Source: Vulcanimicrobiota bacterium
Lineage (GTDB): Bacteria; Vulcanimicrobiota; Vulcanimicrobiia; Vulcanimicrobiales; Vulcanimicrobiaceae
Direction: 5' to 3'
Length of the DNA stretch: 51,550 nt
Assembly (NCBI GenBank): GCA_027306785.1
Contig: DAHUZB010000032.1
Coordinates: 1 to 51,550, forward strand
A program made the translations under genes and the position numbers. The stretch's first letter is position 1; every line of letters begins with the position of its first letter. The notes beneath the pieces were generated by a model. That model did no database searches. It had not been told where the DNA came from and saw only the letters and a list, made by a program, of their open reading frames with translations. This document shows, piece after piece, positions 8,298 through 17,584 of this stretch.

Positions 8298-9008
8298 ATG
8301 AAGCGTCTCGCAGCCGCGCTCTTCGCCGCGGCATTGGTGCTCGTCGGACCCGGATCGTCGCGGGCCGCGGAACCCGCGCATACCACGTTTTCGCCCGCGC
8401 CGCCCGGAACGATCGTGCAGAATCAGCTCGCCTATCTCGCGGGCGACGGCATGCACTCGCAGTGGCGTACCGTGCTCAGCCGCAAGCTGCTCGGCCGTAG
8501 CGGCGGTACGGCGTACTACCAGTACTATCTCTCGATCTACGCGATCGACGGCAACGTCTATCACCTGCGCTATCAGTCGCCGACCGAGAAGATTCCGTTC
8601 GACACGGTGACCAAGCCGCAGGGCGCGCCACGCTGGTTTCCCTTACAGGATGCGAAAATCGTCGGCGCGGGCGAGTTCATGGGGCCGGGCGCGCAGCAGG
8701 TGGTCGTGCAGTCGCATGCGACTGGCGCCGATTGCGGCTCCGCGCGCGTGGACGTCTTCTTTTTCGATGCGGCGATGCATCGCATTATGACGACGCTCTC
8801 GGTCGAAAATCCGTGCGATCTGCAGGCGACGATCGTGCACGAAAAAGGCGGCGTCGACGCGCTGCGCCTCACCGGACCGTACTATGCGAAGAATGCGGCG
8901 ATGTGCTGCCCCACCAAGGCGAAGGCGAGCGCGCTGCTGCGCTTCGTGAACGGCAAGGGCGTCTGGAAGGAGACGCCGCGCTACTTCACGATTCTGAAGA
9001 CGCCGTAA
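8298..9008 (+). CDS. Secreted protein of unknown function
   Basis: A 236-aa protein with a clear Sec signal peptide (KRLAAALFAAALVLVGPG, cleavage likely after SRA-A near residue 24). The mature part is mixed alpha/beta with an aromatic stretch around residues 70-85. It has cysteines at ADCGS, NPCD and MCCPT that could form disulfides; the late CCPT plus LLRFVNGKGVW resembles small periplasmic LppP/LprE-like proteins, but I do not claim that family. AACGGAGGTGACCC just upstream supplies a ribosome-binding site. Its end overlaps the convergent EamA gene by 23 bp. Confidence 0.75.
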   Translation: MKRLAAALFAAALVLVGPGSSRAAEPAHTTFSPAPPGTIVQNQLAYLAGDGMHSQWRTVLSRKLLGRSGGTAYYQYYLSIYAIDGNVYHLRYQSPTEKIPFDTVTKPQGAPRWFPLQDAKIVGAGEFMGPGAQQVVVQSHATGADCGSARVDVFFFDAAMHRIMTTLSVENPCDLQATIVHEKGGVDALRLTGPYYAKNAAMCCPTKAKASALLRFVNGKGVWKETPRYFTILKTP

Positions 9009-9876
9009 GCGAAGGCTGACCCGTGAGCGCGACTGCGAGGCCGGCGATCACGAGCGCCGCGCCGAGCAGTTCGCGCGCGGTGACGTGCTCGCCGCCGAAG
9101 ATGACGCCGACGCTCACCGCGATCACGGGGATCACGAGCGACGAGAGCCCGACGATCCACGACGCGATGCGCTGCAGCAGCCACATGTTCAGGAAGAACG
9201 CGACGCCGCTGCCCACGAGCGCCAAGTAGCCGAGCGCGAGCAGCGAGCGCGGATCGAGCGCGGCGCCGAGCGACGGGTGTTCGGTTACGATACCGATCGC
9301 GAGGATCACGCCGCCCGCGAGCAGCATGGCGGGCGGCAGCGTGCGCAGCGGATCGTGATGCGCGTGTCGTTTGGCGTACAGGTTGGCGAACGCCGACGAG
9401 AGCGCCGCGCCGATCGCGGCAAGCGCGTAGAGCGGCGAGCCCTGCACCTGCGAGGCGAGCGAGATCACCGCGACGCCGCCGAACGCGACCGCGGCGCCGA
9501 TCCAGATGCGCGGCGTCGTGCGTTCGCGCGCGATCGCGCCCATCGCGAACATGAAGAACGGTAGCGTGCCGAAGAGTACCGCGGTGAGGCCCGAGTCGAG
9601 TCGCGTCTCTGCGGTATACGTGAGCACGTAATTCAAGCCGAAGAGGAAGACGGCGAGCACGCTCACGAGCTTCCACGGAATCGGATCGCGTACGCCGCGC
9701 AGCCGCGCCACGAGCGCGAGCGCCGCGCCCGCCGTAACGAAGCGCAGGCCGACCGCGGTGAACGCGGGCACATAGGCGAGCGAGACTTTGATGACGAGCC
9801 ACGTCGTACCCCAGATGAGGCACATCAGCGCGTACGCGCCGAGCGCGGGGGCGCGATCGTCGGGTGCGGTCGTCAT
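8986..9876 (-). CDS. EamA/DMT-family permease
   Basis: A 296-aa inner-membrane protein with about ten hydrophobic helices in two EamA repeats, beginning at residue 12 with ALGAYALMCLIWGTTWLVIK (the hallmark WGTTW of the first repeat). Members export amino acids, purines or other metabolites; the substrate here is unknown. It lies 4 bp downstream of the carboxyltransferase gene on the same strand, so the two are probably cotranscribed. It converges on the secreted-protein gene with a 23-bp overlap. Length and helix count are typical. Confidence 0.9.
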   Translation of the reverse strand: MTTAPDDRAPALGAYALMCLIWGTTWLVIKVSLAYVPAFTAVGLRFVTAGAALALVARLRGVRDPIPWKLVSVLAVFLFGLNYVLTYTAETRLDSGLTAVLFGTLPFFMFAMGAIARERTTPRIWIGAAVAFGGVAVISLASQVQGSPLYALAAIGAALSSAFANLYAKRHAHHDPLRTLPPAMLLAGGVILAIGIVTEHPSLGAALDPRSLLALGYLALVGSGVAFFLNMWLLQRIASWIVGLSSLVIPVIAVSVGVIFGGEHVTARELLGAALVIAGLAVALTGQPSLTASSES

Positions 9877-9880
9877 CGTG

Positions 9881-11464
9881 TTACATGCGGAAGATGCCGA
9901 ACGAGGTCGGCGGCTGCGGGGCGTTCGCCGCCGCGTCGAGACCCATCGCGACCGCGCGGCGCGTGTCGAGCGGATCGATGATGCCGTCGTCCCAGAGCCG
10001 CGCCGTCGAGTAGTACGGGCTGCCTTCGCGGTCGTACTTGGCGAGAATCGGCGCCTCGAAGGCGGCCTTTTCGTCGGGCGTCATCTCGCCTTTGACGGTG
10101 GAGAGCACGCTTGCGGCCTGCGGTCCGCCCATCACGCTGATGCGCGCGTTCGGCCACATCCACAGCTGGCGCGGCGAGTACGCGCGTCCGCACATACCGT
10201 AATTGCCCGCGCCGAAGCTGCCGCCGATCACGACGGTGAACTTCGGCACCTCGGCGCACGCGACCGCGGTGACGAGCTTGGCGCCGTCCTTGGCGATGCC
10301 GCCGTTTTCGTATTGCTTGCCGACCATGAAGCCGGTGATGTTCTGCAAGAAGAGCAGCGGCGTGCCGCGCTGCGCGCAGAGTTCGATGAAGTGCGCGCCC
10401 TTGAGCGCGCTCTCGCTGAAGAGAATGCCGTTGTTCGCGAGGATGCCGATCGGATGCCCTTCGATGCGCGCGAAACCGCACACGAGCGTGGTCCCGTAAC
10501 GCGCCTTGAACTCGTGGAACTCCGAGCCGTCGACCAGTCGTGCGATGATCTCGCGCACGTCGTAGCCGATGCGGCTGTCGGCGGGGATGATGCCGTAGAT
10601 CTCGCGCGGATCGTACTTCGGCGGGCGCGGTTCGGCGCGATCCCACTGGCGCGGCAACTCGCGATGCAGATTCTCCACGATTTCGCGTACGATGCCGAGC
10701 GCGTGGCGATCGTCGTTCGCAAAGTGATCGGCCACGCCCGAGACGCGCGTGTGCACGTCGGCGCCGCCGAGCTCTTCGGCGGTCACCTCTTCACCGGTCG
10801 CGGCTTTTACGAGCGGCGGTCCGCCGAGGAAGATCGTGCCCTGCCCCTTTACGATCACCGTCTCGTCGCTCATCGCGGGCACGTAGGCGCCGCCCGCGGT
10901 GCACGATCCCATCACGGCGGCGATCTGCGGAATGCGCTTGCCCGACATGCGCGCCTGATTGTAGAAGATGCGCCCGAAGTGATCGCGGTCGGGAAAGACG
11001 TCGGCCTGCAGCGGAAGAAACGCGCCGCCGGAATCCACGAGGTAGATGCACGGCAGATGATTCTGCTCGGCGATCTCCTGCGCGCGCAGATGCTTCTTGA
11101 CCGTCATCGGGTAGTAGGTGCCGCCCTTGACCGTCGCGTCGTTCGCCACGATCACGCAGAGCTGCCCGTGCACGCTGCCGATCCCGGTCACGACACCCGC
11201 AGACGGGGAGCCGTTGTCGTACATATCGTGTGCGGCGAGCGCGGAGAATTCGAGAAAGGCCGAACCTGGATCGATCAGCGTGTCGATGCGTTCGCGCGCG
11301 GTCAGCTTGCCGCGTTTGCGATGCTTGGCAACCGCATCGGGGCCGCCGCCGCCGCGCACCGCGAGCAACCGCTCGCGCAGCTCGGCTACCAGGGTTTCCA
11401 TGCGCGCCGCGTTGCGGGCGAAATCGTCGCTGCGCCGGTCGAGGCGCGATTCCAGTAGGCTCAC
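9881..11464 (-). CDS. liuB: Acyl-CoA carboxylase carboxyltransferase (methylcrotonyl-CoA carboxylase beta type)
   Basis: A 527-aa carboxyltransferase of the crotonase-like CT superfamily, with N-domain [16 protein letters not shown] and C-domain [16 protein letters not shown], each marking an oxyanion-hole region, plus [13 protein letters not shown]. It transfers the carboxyl group from biotin to the acyl-CoA gamma or alpha carbon. It is the expected partner of the biotin carboxylase at 3420-5360; NITGFMVG and length favour methylcrotonyl-CoA over propionyl-CoA. The start is GTG 11464 (VSLLESRLD); the long open frame upstream is the shadow of the opposite-strand DUF1800 gene. The gene is about 3.7 kb from the rest of its pathway. 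Confidence 0.93.
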   Translation of the reverse strand: MSLLESRLDRRSDDFARNAARMETLVAELRERLLAVRGGGGPDAVAKHRKRGKLTARERIDTLIDPGSAFLEFSALAAHDMYDNGSPSAGVVTGIGSVHGQLCVIVANDATVKGGTYYPMTVKKHLRAQEIAEQNHLPCIYLVDSGGAFLPLQADVFPDRDHFGRIFYNQARMSGKRIPQIAAVMGSCTAGGAYVPAMSDETVIVKGQGTIFLGGPPLVKAATGEEVTAEELGGADVHTRVSGVADHFANDDRHALGIVREIVENLHRELPRQWDRAEPRPPKYDPREIYGIIPADSRIGYDVREIIARLVDGSEFHEFKARYGTTLVCGFARIEGHPIGILANNGILFSESALKGAHFIELCAQRGTPLLFLQNITGFMVGKQYENGGIAKDGAKLVTAVACAEVPKFTVVIGGSFGAGNYGMCGRAYSPRQLWMWPNARISVMGGPQAASVLSTVKGEMTPDEKAAFEAPILAKYDREGSPYYSTARLWDDGIIDPLDTRRAVAMGLDAAANAPQPPTSFGIFRM

Positions 11465-11542
11465 GGGCCACGCCTTTCGGCGAACGAGCGCTTTAACCCG
11501 TCCTTCAGGACGCAGGCGCCGTCGCGCTCGTTCAATGAACGT

Positions 11543-12985
11543 ATGGCTACCGGATTGATTCGCCCCGCCGGGGCACTCGACGCGGCGACGGCACTGCAGC
11601 CCTATCGCGGACCGTGGAGCGCGCGTCACGCGGCGCATCTGCTGCGGCGCGCGGGCTTCGGCGGCTCCGCCGACGAGATCGCACGCTATGCGGGAATGTC
11701 CGCGAGCGACGCCGTCGAGTCGCTGATCCGCTTTCCCGATACCTCGTCGTTGCCGGAACCGCCGGACGTGTACGATCCGCGCCCGCTCTTCGCGAGCTTC
11801 ATCCGCGGCGATAAGACGCAGCGGCGCGCGCTCTTTATGCAGGCGCGCAAAGCGAGCGGCGCGTCGATCCGGTCGATGCGGGAATGGTGGCTCGATCGGA
11901 TGCTCGTCACGCCCGCGCCGCTCCAGGAGAAGATGACGTTCTTCTTTCACGGTCACTTTACGACCGCGGCGCTGCAGAAGGGCGTGTGGCCGTCCTACGT
12001 GTACGCGCAGAATCAACTCTATCGGGCGCACGCGCTCGGAAATCTGCGCGAACTCACGATGGCGGTGAGCAAAGATCCGGCGATGCTGCTCTATCTCGAT
12101 AACGCCGACTCGCGCAAGGCGCACCCCAACGAGAACTACGCGCGCGAGCTGATGGAGCTCTTTACGCTCGGGCACGGCAACTACACCGAAGAGGATGTGC
12201 GCCAGTCGGCGCGCGCCTTCACGGGTTGGAGCATCAACCGCCGAACCGGTGAATTTTTCTTCAATCATCGTACGCACGACGACGGCGTGAAGACGTTTCT
12301 CGGCCGCACCGGCAACTTCGACGGCGCCGATATCGTGAACATCATCTACGAACAGCCGGCCTGCGCGCGCTTTTGGGCGGGCAAATTGCTCGATGCGTTC
12401 GTGTACGACGGGGCCGAGCCGCCCTTGGTCGACGCGGTCGCGGCGCTCATCCGAAAGCACGATTACGATGTCGCGCCGGTCGTCTCGACGCTGCTGCGCA
12501 GCAACGTCTTCTACTCGCCGCGCGCCTATCGCGCGCTCGTGAAGAGTCCGGTCGAGTTCGTGGTCGGCACGCATAAGGCGTTCGGTCTGAGGCGCATCGA
12601 GCCGCGCAGCGTCCCCGCGCTCGCGCAGATGGGGCAGGTGCTCTTCTCGCCGCCCAACGTCGCCGGGTGGCCGGGCGGTCAGAATTGGATCAACTCGCAA
12701 ACCGTGATCTCCCGCGCGAACTTCGTGGCATCGATGGTGAACGCACCGGTGATGGCGCAATCGACGCTCGCGCGCATGCCGCTCGATGCCCACGCCGCGG
12801 CCCGCGCTCTCGCCGATGCGATTCTGCAAGGCGACGCGCCGCCCGAATCGTACGCGCAATTGGAAGCCTACCTCGACGGCGCGGGAACCTCGGCACTCGG
12901 CGCGCTTTCGGCGGAGAATTACGAAGAGCGCGCGCGCGGCGCGGCTTACCTCACGATGGCGATGCCCGCCTACCAACTCGCGTGA
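11543..12985 (+). CDS. DUF1800 domain protein
   Basis: A 480-aa protein of the DUF1800 family, recognised by [12 protein letters not shown] (about residues 31-42), the [14 protein letters not shown] motif near 200, then a FTGW motif and a C-terminal [14 protein letters not shown] segment. No biochemical function is established for the family; it is nearly always encoded next to a DUF1501 protein, as here (25 bp apart). No signal peptide is visible. It diverges from the carboxyltransferase gene across a 78-bp gap. Confidence 0.92.
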   Translation: MATGLIRPAGALDAATALQPYRGPWSARHAAHLLRRAGFGGSADEIARYAGMSASDAVESLIRFPDTSSLPEPPDVYDPRPLFASFIRGDKTQRRALFMQARKASGASIRSMREWWLDRMLVTPAPLQEKMTFFFHGHFTTAALQKGVWPSYVYAQNQLYRAHALGNLRELTMAVSKDPAMLLYLDNADSRKAHPNENYARELMELFTLGHGNYTEEDVRQSARAFTGWSINRRTGEFFFNHRTHDDGVKTFLGRTGNFDGADIVNIIYEQPACARFWAGKLLDAFVYDGAEPPLVDAVAALIRKHDYDVAPVVSTLLRSNVFYSPRAYRALVKSPVEFVVGTHKAFGLRRIEPRSVPALAQMGQVLFSPPNVAGWPGGQNWINSQTVISRANFVASMVNAPVMAQSTLARMPLDAHAAARALADAILQGDAPPESYAQLEAYLDGAGTSALGALSAENYEERARGAAYLTMAMPAYQLA

Positions 12986-13010
12986 ACGGCGCGAAGGAGA
13001 TATTGCAACG

Positions 13011-14231
13011 ATGAAACGCGGCAACTTTTTGCTCGGCGCGATCTCGGGAATCACCGTGGTCGCGAACGCGGATCACGTCTTCGCGCGCGCCCTCGCCGAT
13101 GCGACGCTACCGGGGCTTCCCGGTTCGAGCGATCGCGTGCTCGTGCTCGTGAACCTGCAGGGCGGCAATGACGGGTTGAATTGCGTCGTGCCGCACGGCA
13201 ATCCGCAGTACTATCAGCTGCGGCCCGCGCTTGCGATTCCGAAGAACGACGTGCTCGCGATCGACGGCAATCTGGGATTCAATCCCACGATGCGTTCGCT
13301 CAAGGCGATGTACGACAAGGGGATGGTGGCGGTCGTGCAGGGCGTCGGCTATCCGAACCCCGATCACTCGCACTTCCGCTCGACCGAGATCTGGCAGACC
13401 GCCGTGCCCGAACGCTACGAGCACACCGGCTGGCTCGGACGCTATCTCGACGATGCGAACCTGCCGGCGACCAATCTCTTCAACGGCGTCGCGCTCGCGC
13501 AGGTGCTGCCCGAGGTGCTCATCTCGACGAAGACCGACGTTCCGGCCGTCGCGCAACTGCAGGGCTACGGGCTCTTCAGCGATCGGAACGCGGCCGCGCG
13601 GCACACGTTCACCGAGTTGGTGAGCGACAATCGGTTCCCGTTTACGTCCCCCTATCTCGCGCACGTCGCGGAGATCGAGGATCACGCGCAGCGCGGTTCG
13701 GAGGAACTGCCCCGACTCGTGGCCGGCTACAAAACCGATGCGTCGTATCCCGCGACGCCGCTCGGGCGCAGTCTCGCGCTCGCGGCGCAGATCATCGGCA
13801 GCAAGGTCGGGACGCGCGTGCTCTACGTGCAGCACGGCTCGTTCGATACGCACGTGTCGCAGAAAGCGACGCAGGATCGCTTGCTCGGCGAGCTCTCCGA
13901 CGCGCTCAAGGCCTTTTACGACGATCTCGCCGCGCACGGCAACGACCGGCGCGTGCTGACGATGACGTTCAGCGAATTCGGTCGCCGCATCGCGCAGAAC
14001 GCGAGCAACGGCACCGATCACGGCGAGGCCTCGCCGCTCTTTCTGGTCGGCGGCGGCGTGAAGGGCGGCATGTACGGCTCGCTCCCCGATCTCGCGCAGA
14101 CCAACATGGGGAACCTGCGCTTCACGACCGACTTCCGTCAGGTCTACGCGACGGTGATCGAACGGTGGCTCGGGCGGCCGTCGCGCGGCATCCTCGGCGG
14201 CGAGTTCGGCACGCTCCCGGTACTGGCCTAA
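13011..14231 (+). CDS. DUF1501 domain protein
   Basis: A 406-aa DUF1501 protein, a family distantly related to sulfatase/alkaline-phosphatase-like hydrolases. Diagnostic segments are [13 protein letters not shown] (about 44-56), [13 protein letters not shown], the SFDTHVSQ metal-site-like stretch, and TFSEFGRR with GTDHGEA near the C-terminus. The N-terminus ([19 protein letters not shown]) is a plausible export signal but lacks a twin arginine. The start at 13011 is set by AAGGAGA 10 bp upstream; the frame stays open further back within the DUF1800 gene. It forms an operon with that gene. Confidence 0.92.
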   Translation: MKRGNFLLGAISGITVVANADHVFARALADATLPGLPGSSDRVLVLVNLQGGNDGLNCVVPHGNPQYYQLRPALAIPKNDVLAIDGNLGFNPTMRSLKAMYDKGMVAVVQGVGYPNPDHSHFRSTEIWQTAVPERYEHTGWLGRYLDDANLPATNLFNGVALAQVLPEVLISTKTDVPAVAQLQGYGLFSDRNAAARHTFTELVSDNRFPFTSPYLAHVAEIEDHAQRGSEELPRLVAGYKTDASYPATPLGRSLALAAQIIGSKVGTRVLYVQHGSFDTHVSQKATQDRLLGELSDALKAFYDDLAAHGNDRRVLTMTFSEFGRRIAQNASNGTDHGEASPLFLVGGGVKGGMYGSLPDLAQTNMGNLRFTTDFRQVYATVIERWLGRPSRGILGGEFGTLPVLA

Positions 14232-14234
14232 GCG

Positions 14235-14732
14235 CTAGGCCCGCTCGAGCGCGGCGGCCGCGTTCGAGAGCGGGGTCGCGAGCGCGGGCAGCTCGACGGC
14301 GAGCACGCGGAAGATGCGCGAGGCATAGGCCGCGAGGGAGAGTCGCGGATCGATCGCGCGTCCCGCGACGTCGGCCGAGGGCATCTCGCGCTGCAGGATC
14401 AGCGCGGTCGTCATCATCGGGTTCACGAAGAGCCCCACGAATTCGAGTCCGCCGTCGGTTGCCGCCGCGAGGTCGGGGGGAAAGGCGGCGCCGCTCGGCA
14501 TCGCGGGCGCACCCTCGCGCATGCGGGCCACGGCGTCGCGCAGGCGCGCACCGGCGGGACTCGCCTCGTGCTCGGCCGCCGCCGCGAGCAGGGCGCCGCG
14601 TTCGACCCCGTGCTCGTTGGCGATCGCGGCCACGTCGGCGTTCGCGAAGAGCGCCGTGAGAATCGAGCGCCGGGAGACCTCGCCCCCGGTGAAGAGGCGC
14701 TGCATGAATTCGGCCGTCGGGACGTACTGCAT
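14235..14732 (-). CDS. Unknown 165-aa protein
   Basis: A 165-aa cytoplasmic-looking, alanine-rich and mostly helical protein with no signal peptide or obvious catalytic motif. The segment FVNPMMTTALILQREMPSAD is the most distinctive. It converges tail-to-tail with the DUF1501 gene (3 bp between stops). Codon use is like that of its neighbours, which supports a real gene; no family is recognised. Confidence 0.6.
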   Translation of the reverse strand: MQYVPTAEFMQRLFTGGEVSRRSILTALFANADVAAIANEHGVERGALLAAAAEHEASPAGARLRDAVARMREGAPAMPSGAAFPPDLAAATDGGLEFVGLFVNPMMTTALILQREMPSADVAGRAIDPRLSLAAYASRIFRVLAVELPALATPLSNAAAALERA

Positions 14733-14895
14733 GATGCGTGGGTACCCTCAATGCCGCTTCGCCGGAGTCCTGCTGTGCCAGAAAAACGCCAAAATGCGAC
14801 TTTGTCGGCAGGTTAACATTCCGTAAAGCGACAACAGAGCCGGGGTTGCGGGTCTAGTGCTAAAGACCCATTCTCGGAAGGATACGGCTCGTTTG

Positions 14896-15306
14896 ATGTT
14901 CGTGGAGGAATCATCAGCCGTTCACGCGGGGCGTGACAACGGTCTCCCACCCAAGGGCACCCCGAAGAATTACCTGATGGCATGGCTCCTGGTCATGCTC
15001 AAAGACCATAACCTGCACGGCTACGAGATCATGAAAGAACTCAAAGAGAAGTTCGACGTGGTCAGCGATCCGGGCACCGTCTACCGCGCCCTGCGCCAAC
15101 TCGAACGCGAGGGGTACATTTCATCGTGGTGGGACCCGAAAGACCAGGGCCCCGCTCGTCGGATCTACACCGTCACCGAGTCCGGCTGCGCCGCGCTGCG
15201 GCTCTGGAGCGTCGCGCTCGAGCAATATCGGAGCAACCTCGACCAGTTCTTCAGCTTGTACGCGAGCAAGCATGAAGTCCCGCAGGAGCGACGTAATCTA
15301 GCCTAG
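14896..15306 (+). CDS. PadR-family repressor, PHB-responsive (PhaQ-like) type
   Basis: A 136-aa winged-helix regulator. GTPKNYLMAWLLVMLKD, HGYEIM, DPGTVYRALRQLEREG and GPARRIYTVTESG follow the poly-beta-hydroxybutyrate-responsive PadR repressor pattern; a C-terminal helix (LWSVALEQYRSNLDQF) would dimerise. It probably binds its own promoter or a polyester-storage gene, but none is encoded nearby. The ATG at 14896 is preceded by GGAAGGA; a GTG at 14857 would extend it by 13 residues. It heads an operon with the metallo-hydrolase, which starts 2 bp after its stop. Confidence 0.88.
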   Translation: MFVEESSAVHAGRDNGLPPKGTPKNYLMAWLLVMLKDHNLHGYEIMKELKEKFDVVSDPGTVYRALRQLEREGYISSWWDPKDQGPARRIYTVTESGCAALRLWSVALEQYRSNLDQFFSLYASKHEVPQERRNLA

Positions 15307-15308
15307 CT

Positions 15309-16106
15309 TTGTCCGCATCGGTACTCTTTCTCGGCAGCGGCGGCGCGCGATTCGTCGTCGCGCGCCAGATTCGCGCATCCGGCGGGATGTGGCTGCGTCT
15401 CGGTCAGACGCAGATTCACGTGGACCCCGGCCCGGGTGCCCTCGTTCGCGCGCTCGGACACGTTCCGCCGTGTAACCCGCGCGAACTCGACGCGATCGTG
15501 CTCTCGCACAAACATCTCGATCACGCGGGCGACGCCACCGCGATGATCGAGGCGATGACCTCCGGCGGCTTTCGCAAGCGAGGCGTCTTGCTCGCGCCGC
15601 CCGATGCGCTGAGCGGCGAGGCGACGGTGCTGCCCTACGTGCAAGGCTTTCCCGAACGCGTCGAAGCGCTCGCGCCTCGCTCCGGACCGTACCGCATCGG
15701 CGACGTGGAGATGTACACCTCGATCCGCCACGTGCATGCGGTGGAGACGTACGGCATGCATTTTCGGCACGAGGGGCTGCGCGTCTCGTACCTGCCCTGC
15801 GGTCGCTACTTCGACGAGCTCGCCGACGACTACGCCGCGCACGAACCCGACGCGTTGATCGTCAACGTACTGCGCTTCCGCGACAATATGGACGTCGATC
15901 ACCTCACCTGGGACGACGCATGCCGCATCGTCGAACGCGTGCGTCCGCGCGTCGCGATTTTTCAGCACTTCGGCACGAAGATGCTCGAAGCCGATCCGCC
16001 CGCGCTCGCGCAGGAGCTCGAAGACCGACTCGGTCTGCGCGCGATCGCCGCCCACGATTTTCGCACCATCGATCTGGAGACTGAAATTGCCGCAGCCGGC
16101 CGTTGA
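15309..16106 (+). CDS. MBL-fold metallo-hydrolase
   Basis: A 265-aa metallo-beta-lactamase-fold hydrolase. The zinc motif is LSHKHLDHAGD (HxHxDH, about residues 65-74), with further histidines in SIRHVHAVETYGMHF and a C-terminal FQHFGTKM. The start is TTG 15309, two bases after the PadR stop, with AGGAGCGACG upstream. Such proteins hydrolyse phosphoesters, lactones or nucleic acids; the substrate is unknown. The 3' end overlaps the GNAT start by 20 bp, indicating a three-gene operon. Confidence 0.85.
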   Translation: MSASVLFLGSGGARFVVARQIRASGGMWLRLGQTQIHVDPGPGALVRALGHVPPCNPRELDAIVLSHKHLDHAGDATAMIEAMTSGGFRKRGVLLAPPDALSGEATVLPYVQGFPERVEALAPRSGPYRIGDVEMYTSIRHVHAVETYGMHFRHEGLRVSYLPCGRYFDELADDYAAHEPDALIVNVLRFRDNMDVDHLTWDDACRIVERVRPRVAIFQHFGTKMLEADPPALAQELEDRLGLRAIAAHDFRTIDLETEIAAAGR

Positions 16107-16521
16107 GATTCTGCGCGTGCAAACCTCGGAGCTCGCGGAGTTCTACCGCGAGCACGAGCGCGAGGCGTTGCGCGCGTACTACGAGTTTCCGGTGATCCGG
16201 CACGAAGCCGACTACGGCTTCGCGGTGCGTGAGGGCGAGTCGACGATCGCGGCGGGAACGCTGCGTGTCGCGGCCTCGCTCGGCGCGATCGAAGCGCTCG
16301 TCGTGGATCCCGCGCATCGACGCCGCGGCATCGGCCGCGCGATCGTGGAGCGGATGGCCGACGTGGCGAACTACTACAATTGCCACAAAATGACGGTGAT
16401 GGTGCCGCATCTGCTCGGCGCGCAGCGCTTCTTCGAGGCGTGCGGCTACGGCGTGGAGGCGGTGCTTCCGCAGCACACCTTTAAGCTCGACATGGCGATG
16501 ATGCGCATCTACCTGCTCTAA
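16087..16521 (+). CDS. GNAT N-acetyltransferase
   Basis: A 144-aa single-domain GNAT. The acetyl-CoA pyrophosphate loop is PAHRRRGIGRAIV (R/Q-x-x-G-x-G/A type, about residues 77-89). The C-terminal CGYGVEAV matches the usual late motif. The start is TTG 16087 inside the end of the metallo-hydrolase gene. The acceptor amine is unknown. The stop overlaps the convergent secreted-protein gene by 4 bp. Confidence 0.85.
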   Translation: MPQPAVEILRVQTSELAEFYREHEREALRAYYEFPVIRHEADYGFAVREGESTIAAGTLRVAASLGAIEALVVDPAHRRRGIGRAIVERMADVANYYNCHKMTVMVPHLLGAQRFFEACGYGVEAVLPQHTFKLDMAMMRIYLL

Positions 16522-17549
16522 CGCGGTTTGCGCGGACGCCCGTGCGGGCGGCCGATCGGGCGACCGCCGCCGAACCGCTTCATGGCGGGCACGCGTCGGA
16601 ATTTGAAGCGCTGTAGCAACTGCGGATGCGCGCGGAGCGCGCCGCGATAAAAGATCACCGCGCCGCGTTTGCTCGTGGCGGTCACGACCGGCCCGCCGCG
16701 CTCGAACGCCGCTTGCGCGTCGTTCGCCCCGCGCGTGACCTGCGCGCCGCGCGCGTCGAAGATGCGCCCCGCGTCGCTGTGCGCGTTGATCTGCGCGCCG
16801 CCGTTCACGCCGAGCGCGATGTTGCCGCGCTCGGATTCGAAGCGCGCGAGTCCCGGCGCGAAGGTGCCGTTATCGTAGACGATCGAGCCGAGCAGGCTCG
16901 TCGCCTGGATTTGCGCCGCGTTGCAGTGCTCGAAGTACATCGCCCCGCGCCCCGTGCGCACGCGGATGCGCGCGAAGTCGCTATTCCGGGCGACGAACGG
17001 GCCGTTGTTCAATTGCACCGCACCGGTGCCGCCGACCCCGCTCAGCGTAATCCGCCCGCCGCCCATCAGCGCCGCGAACGTGCCGTTGCGATAGCCGCTG
17101 AGCGCGATCGCGCCGCGCCGGACGACCGTCACGAGCAGCGCGGTGTTCGCGGGAATCATGATCGTCGCGTTGCCGTTGCCGCGCACGAGCACGCCGTCGT
17201 GCGCAGCAGCGGCGAGATCGGGCAGCGGGAACGGCTCGGCGGGAAGCGTGAGCGTGGCGCCGTCCTTCGTGCGGACGCGCTGCGACCACAGCATGATCTG
17301 GTGCGGCAGCCGGCGCGCGACGAAACGCTGCGGTAACGCCCGCGCCTCGACGGTCGGCGCCCCGTCGACGCGAACCACGTCACGTTGCCAGGTGCGCACG
17401 GTCACGTTGCCTTGCGTCATGCGCACGTAGACGACGGGCGCGCTCGCGGGGAACTCGAGCGGTGCCGCCGTGGCCGCGCCGCCGAAGAGCGCTCCCAACG
17501 CGAATGCGAGCGGGAGCCATCCGAGCGCCCGCCGTCGCAACGTCGCCAT
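16518..17549 (-). CDS. Secreted beta-repeat protein, DUF4097/putative-adhesin-like
   Basis: A 343-aa exported protein. Signal peptide: RRRALGWLPLAFALGALFGG, cleaved after ATAA. The mature part is a run of short beta-strand repeats rich in G, N and V (NGNATIMIP, RRGAIALSG, GGRITLSGV, LGSIVYDNG), typical of parallel-beta DUF4097-like proteins. It ends in a basic Arg/Pro/Gly tail (GRPIGRPHGRPRKPR). It is the last gene of the sigma/two-component operon. An ATG at 17588 overlapping the kinase stop would add 13 residues and may be the coupled start; 17549 gives the cleaner signal peptide. Confidence 0.8.
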   Translation of the reverse strand: MATLRRRALGWLPLAFALGALFGGAATAAPLEFPASAPVVYVRMTQGNVTVRTWQRDVVRVDGAPTVEARALPQRFVARRLPHQIMLWSQRVRTKDGATLTLPAEPFPLPDLAAAAHDGVLVRGNGNATIMIPANTALLVTVVRRGAIALSGYRNGTFAALMGGGRITLSGVGGTGAVQLNNGPFVARNSDFARIRVRTGRGAMYFEHCNAAQIQATSLLGSIVYDNGTFAPGLARFESERGNIALGVNGGAQINAHSDAGRIFDARGAQVTRGANDAQAAFERGGPVVTATSKRGAVIFYRGALRAHPQLLQRFKFRRVPAMKRFGGGRPIGRPHGRPRKPR

Positions 17550-17584
17550 CACGCCACCATTGTACGTCCGCCGCGCGCAGGGGT

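Noticed and set aside
9881-13054. A 1057-aa minus-strand open frame
   Set aside because: Only the last 527 codons match the carboxyltransferase; the rest is the antisense shadow of the DUF1800 gene, common in GC-rich DNA.
14740-14895. Operator for the PadR regulator (TTGTCG and CGACAA arms about 21 bp apart)
   Set aside because: The arms are short and widely spaced and do not match the usual ATGT-N8-ACAT PadR site, so I do not list it as a feature.
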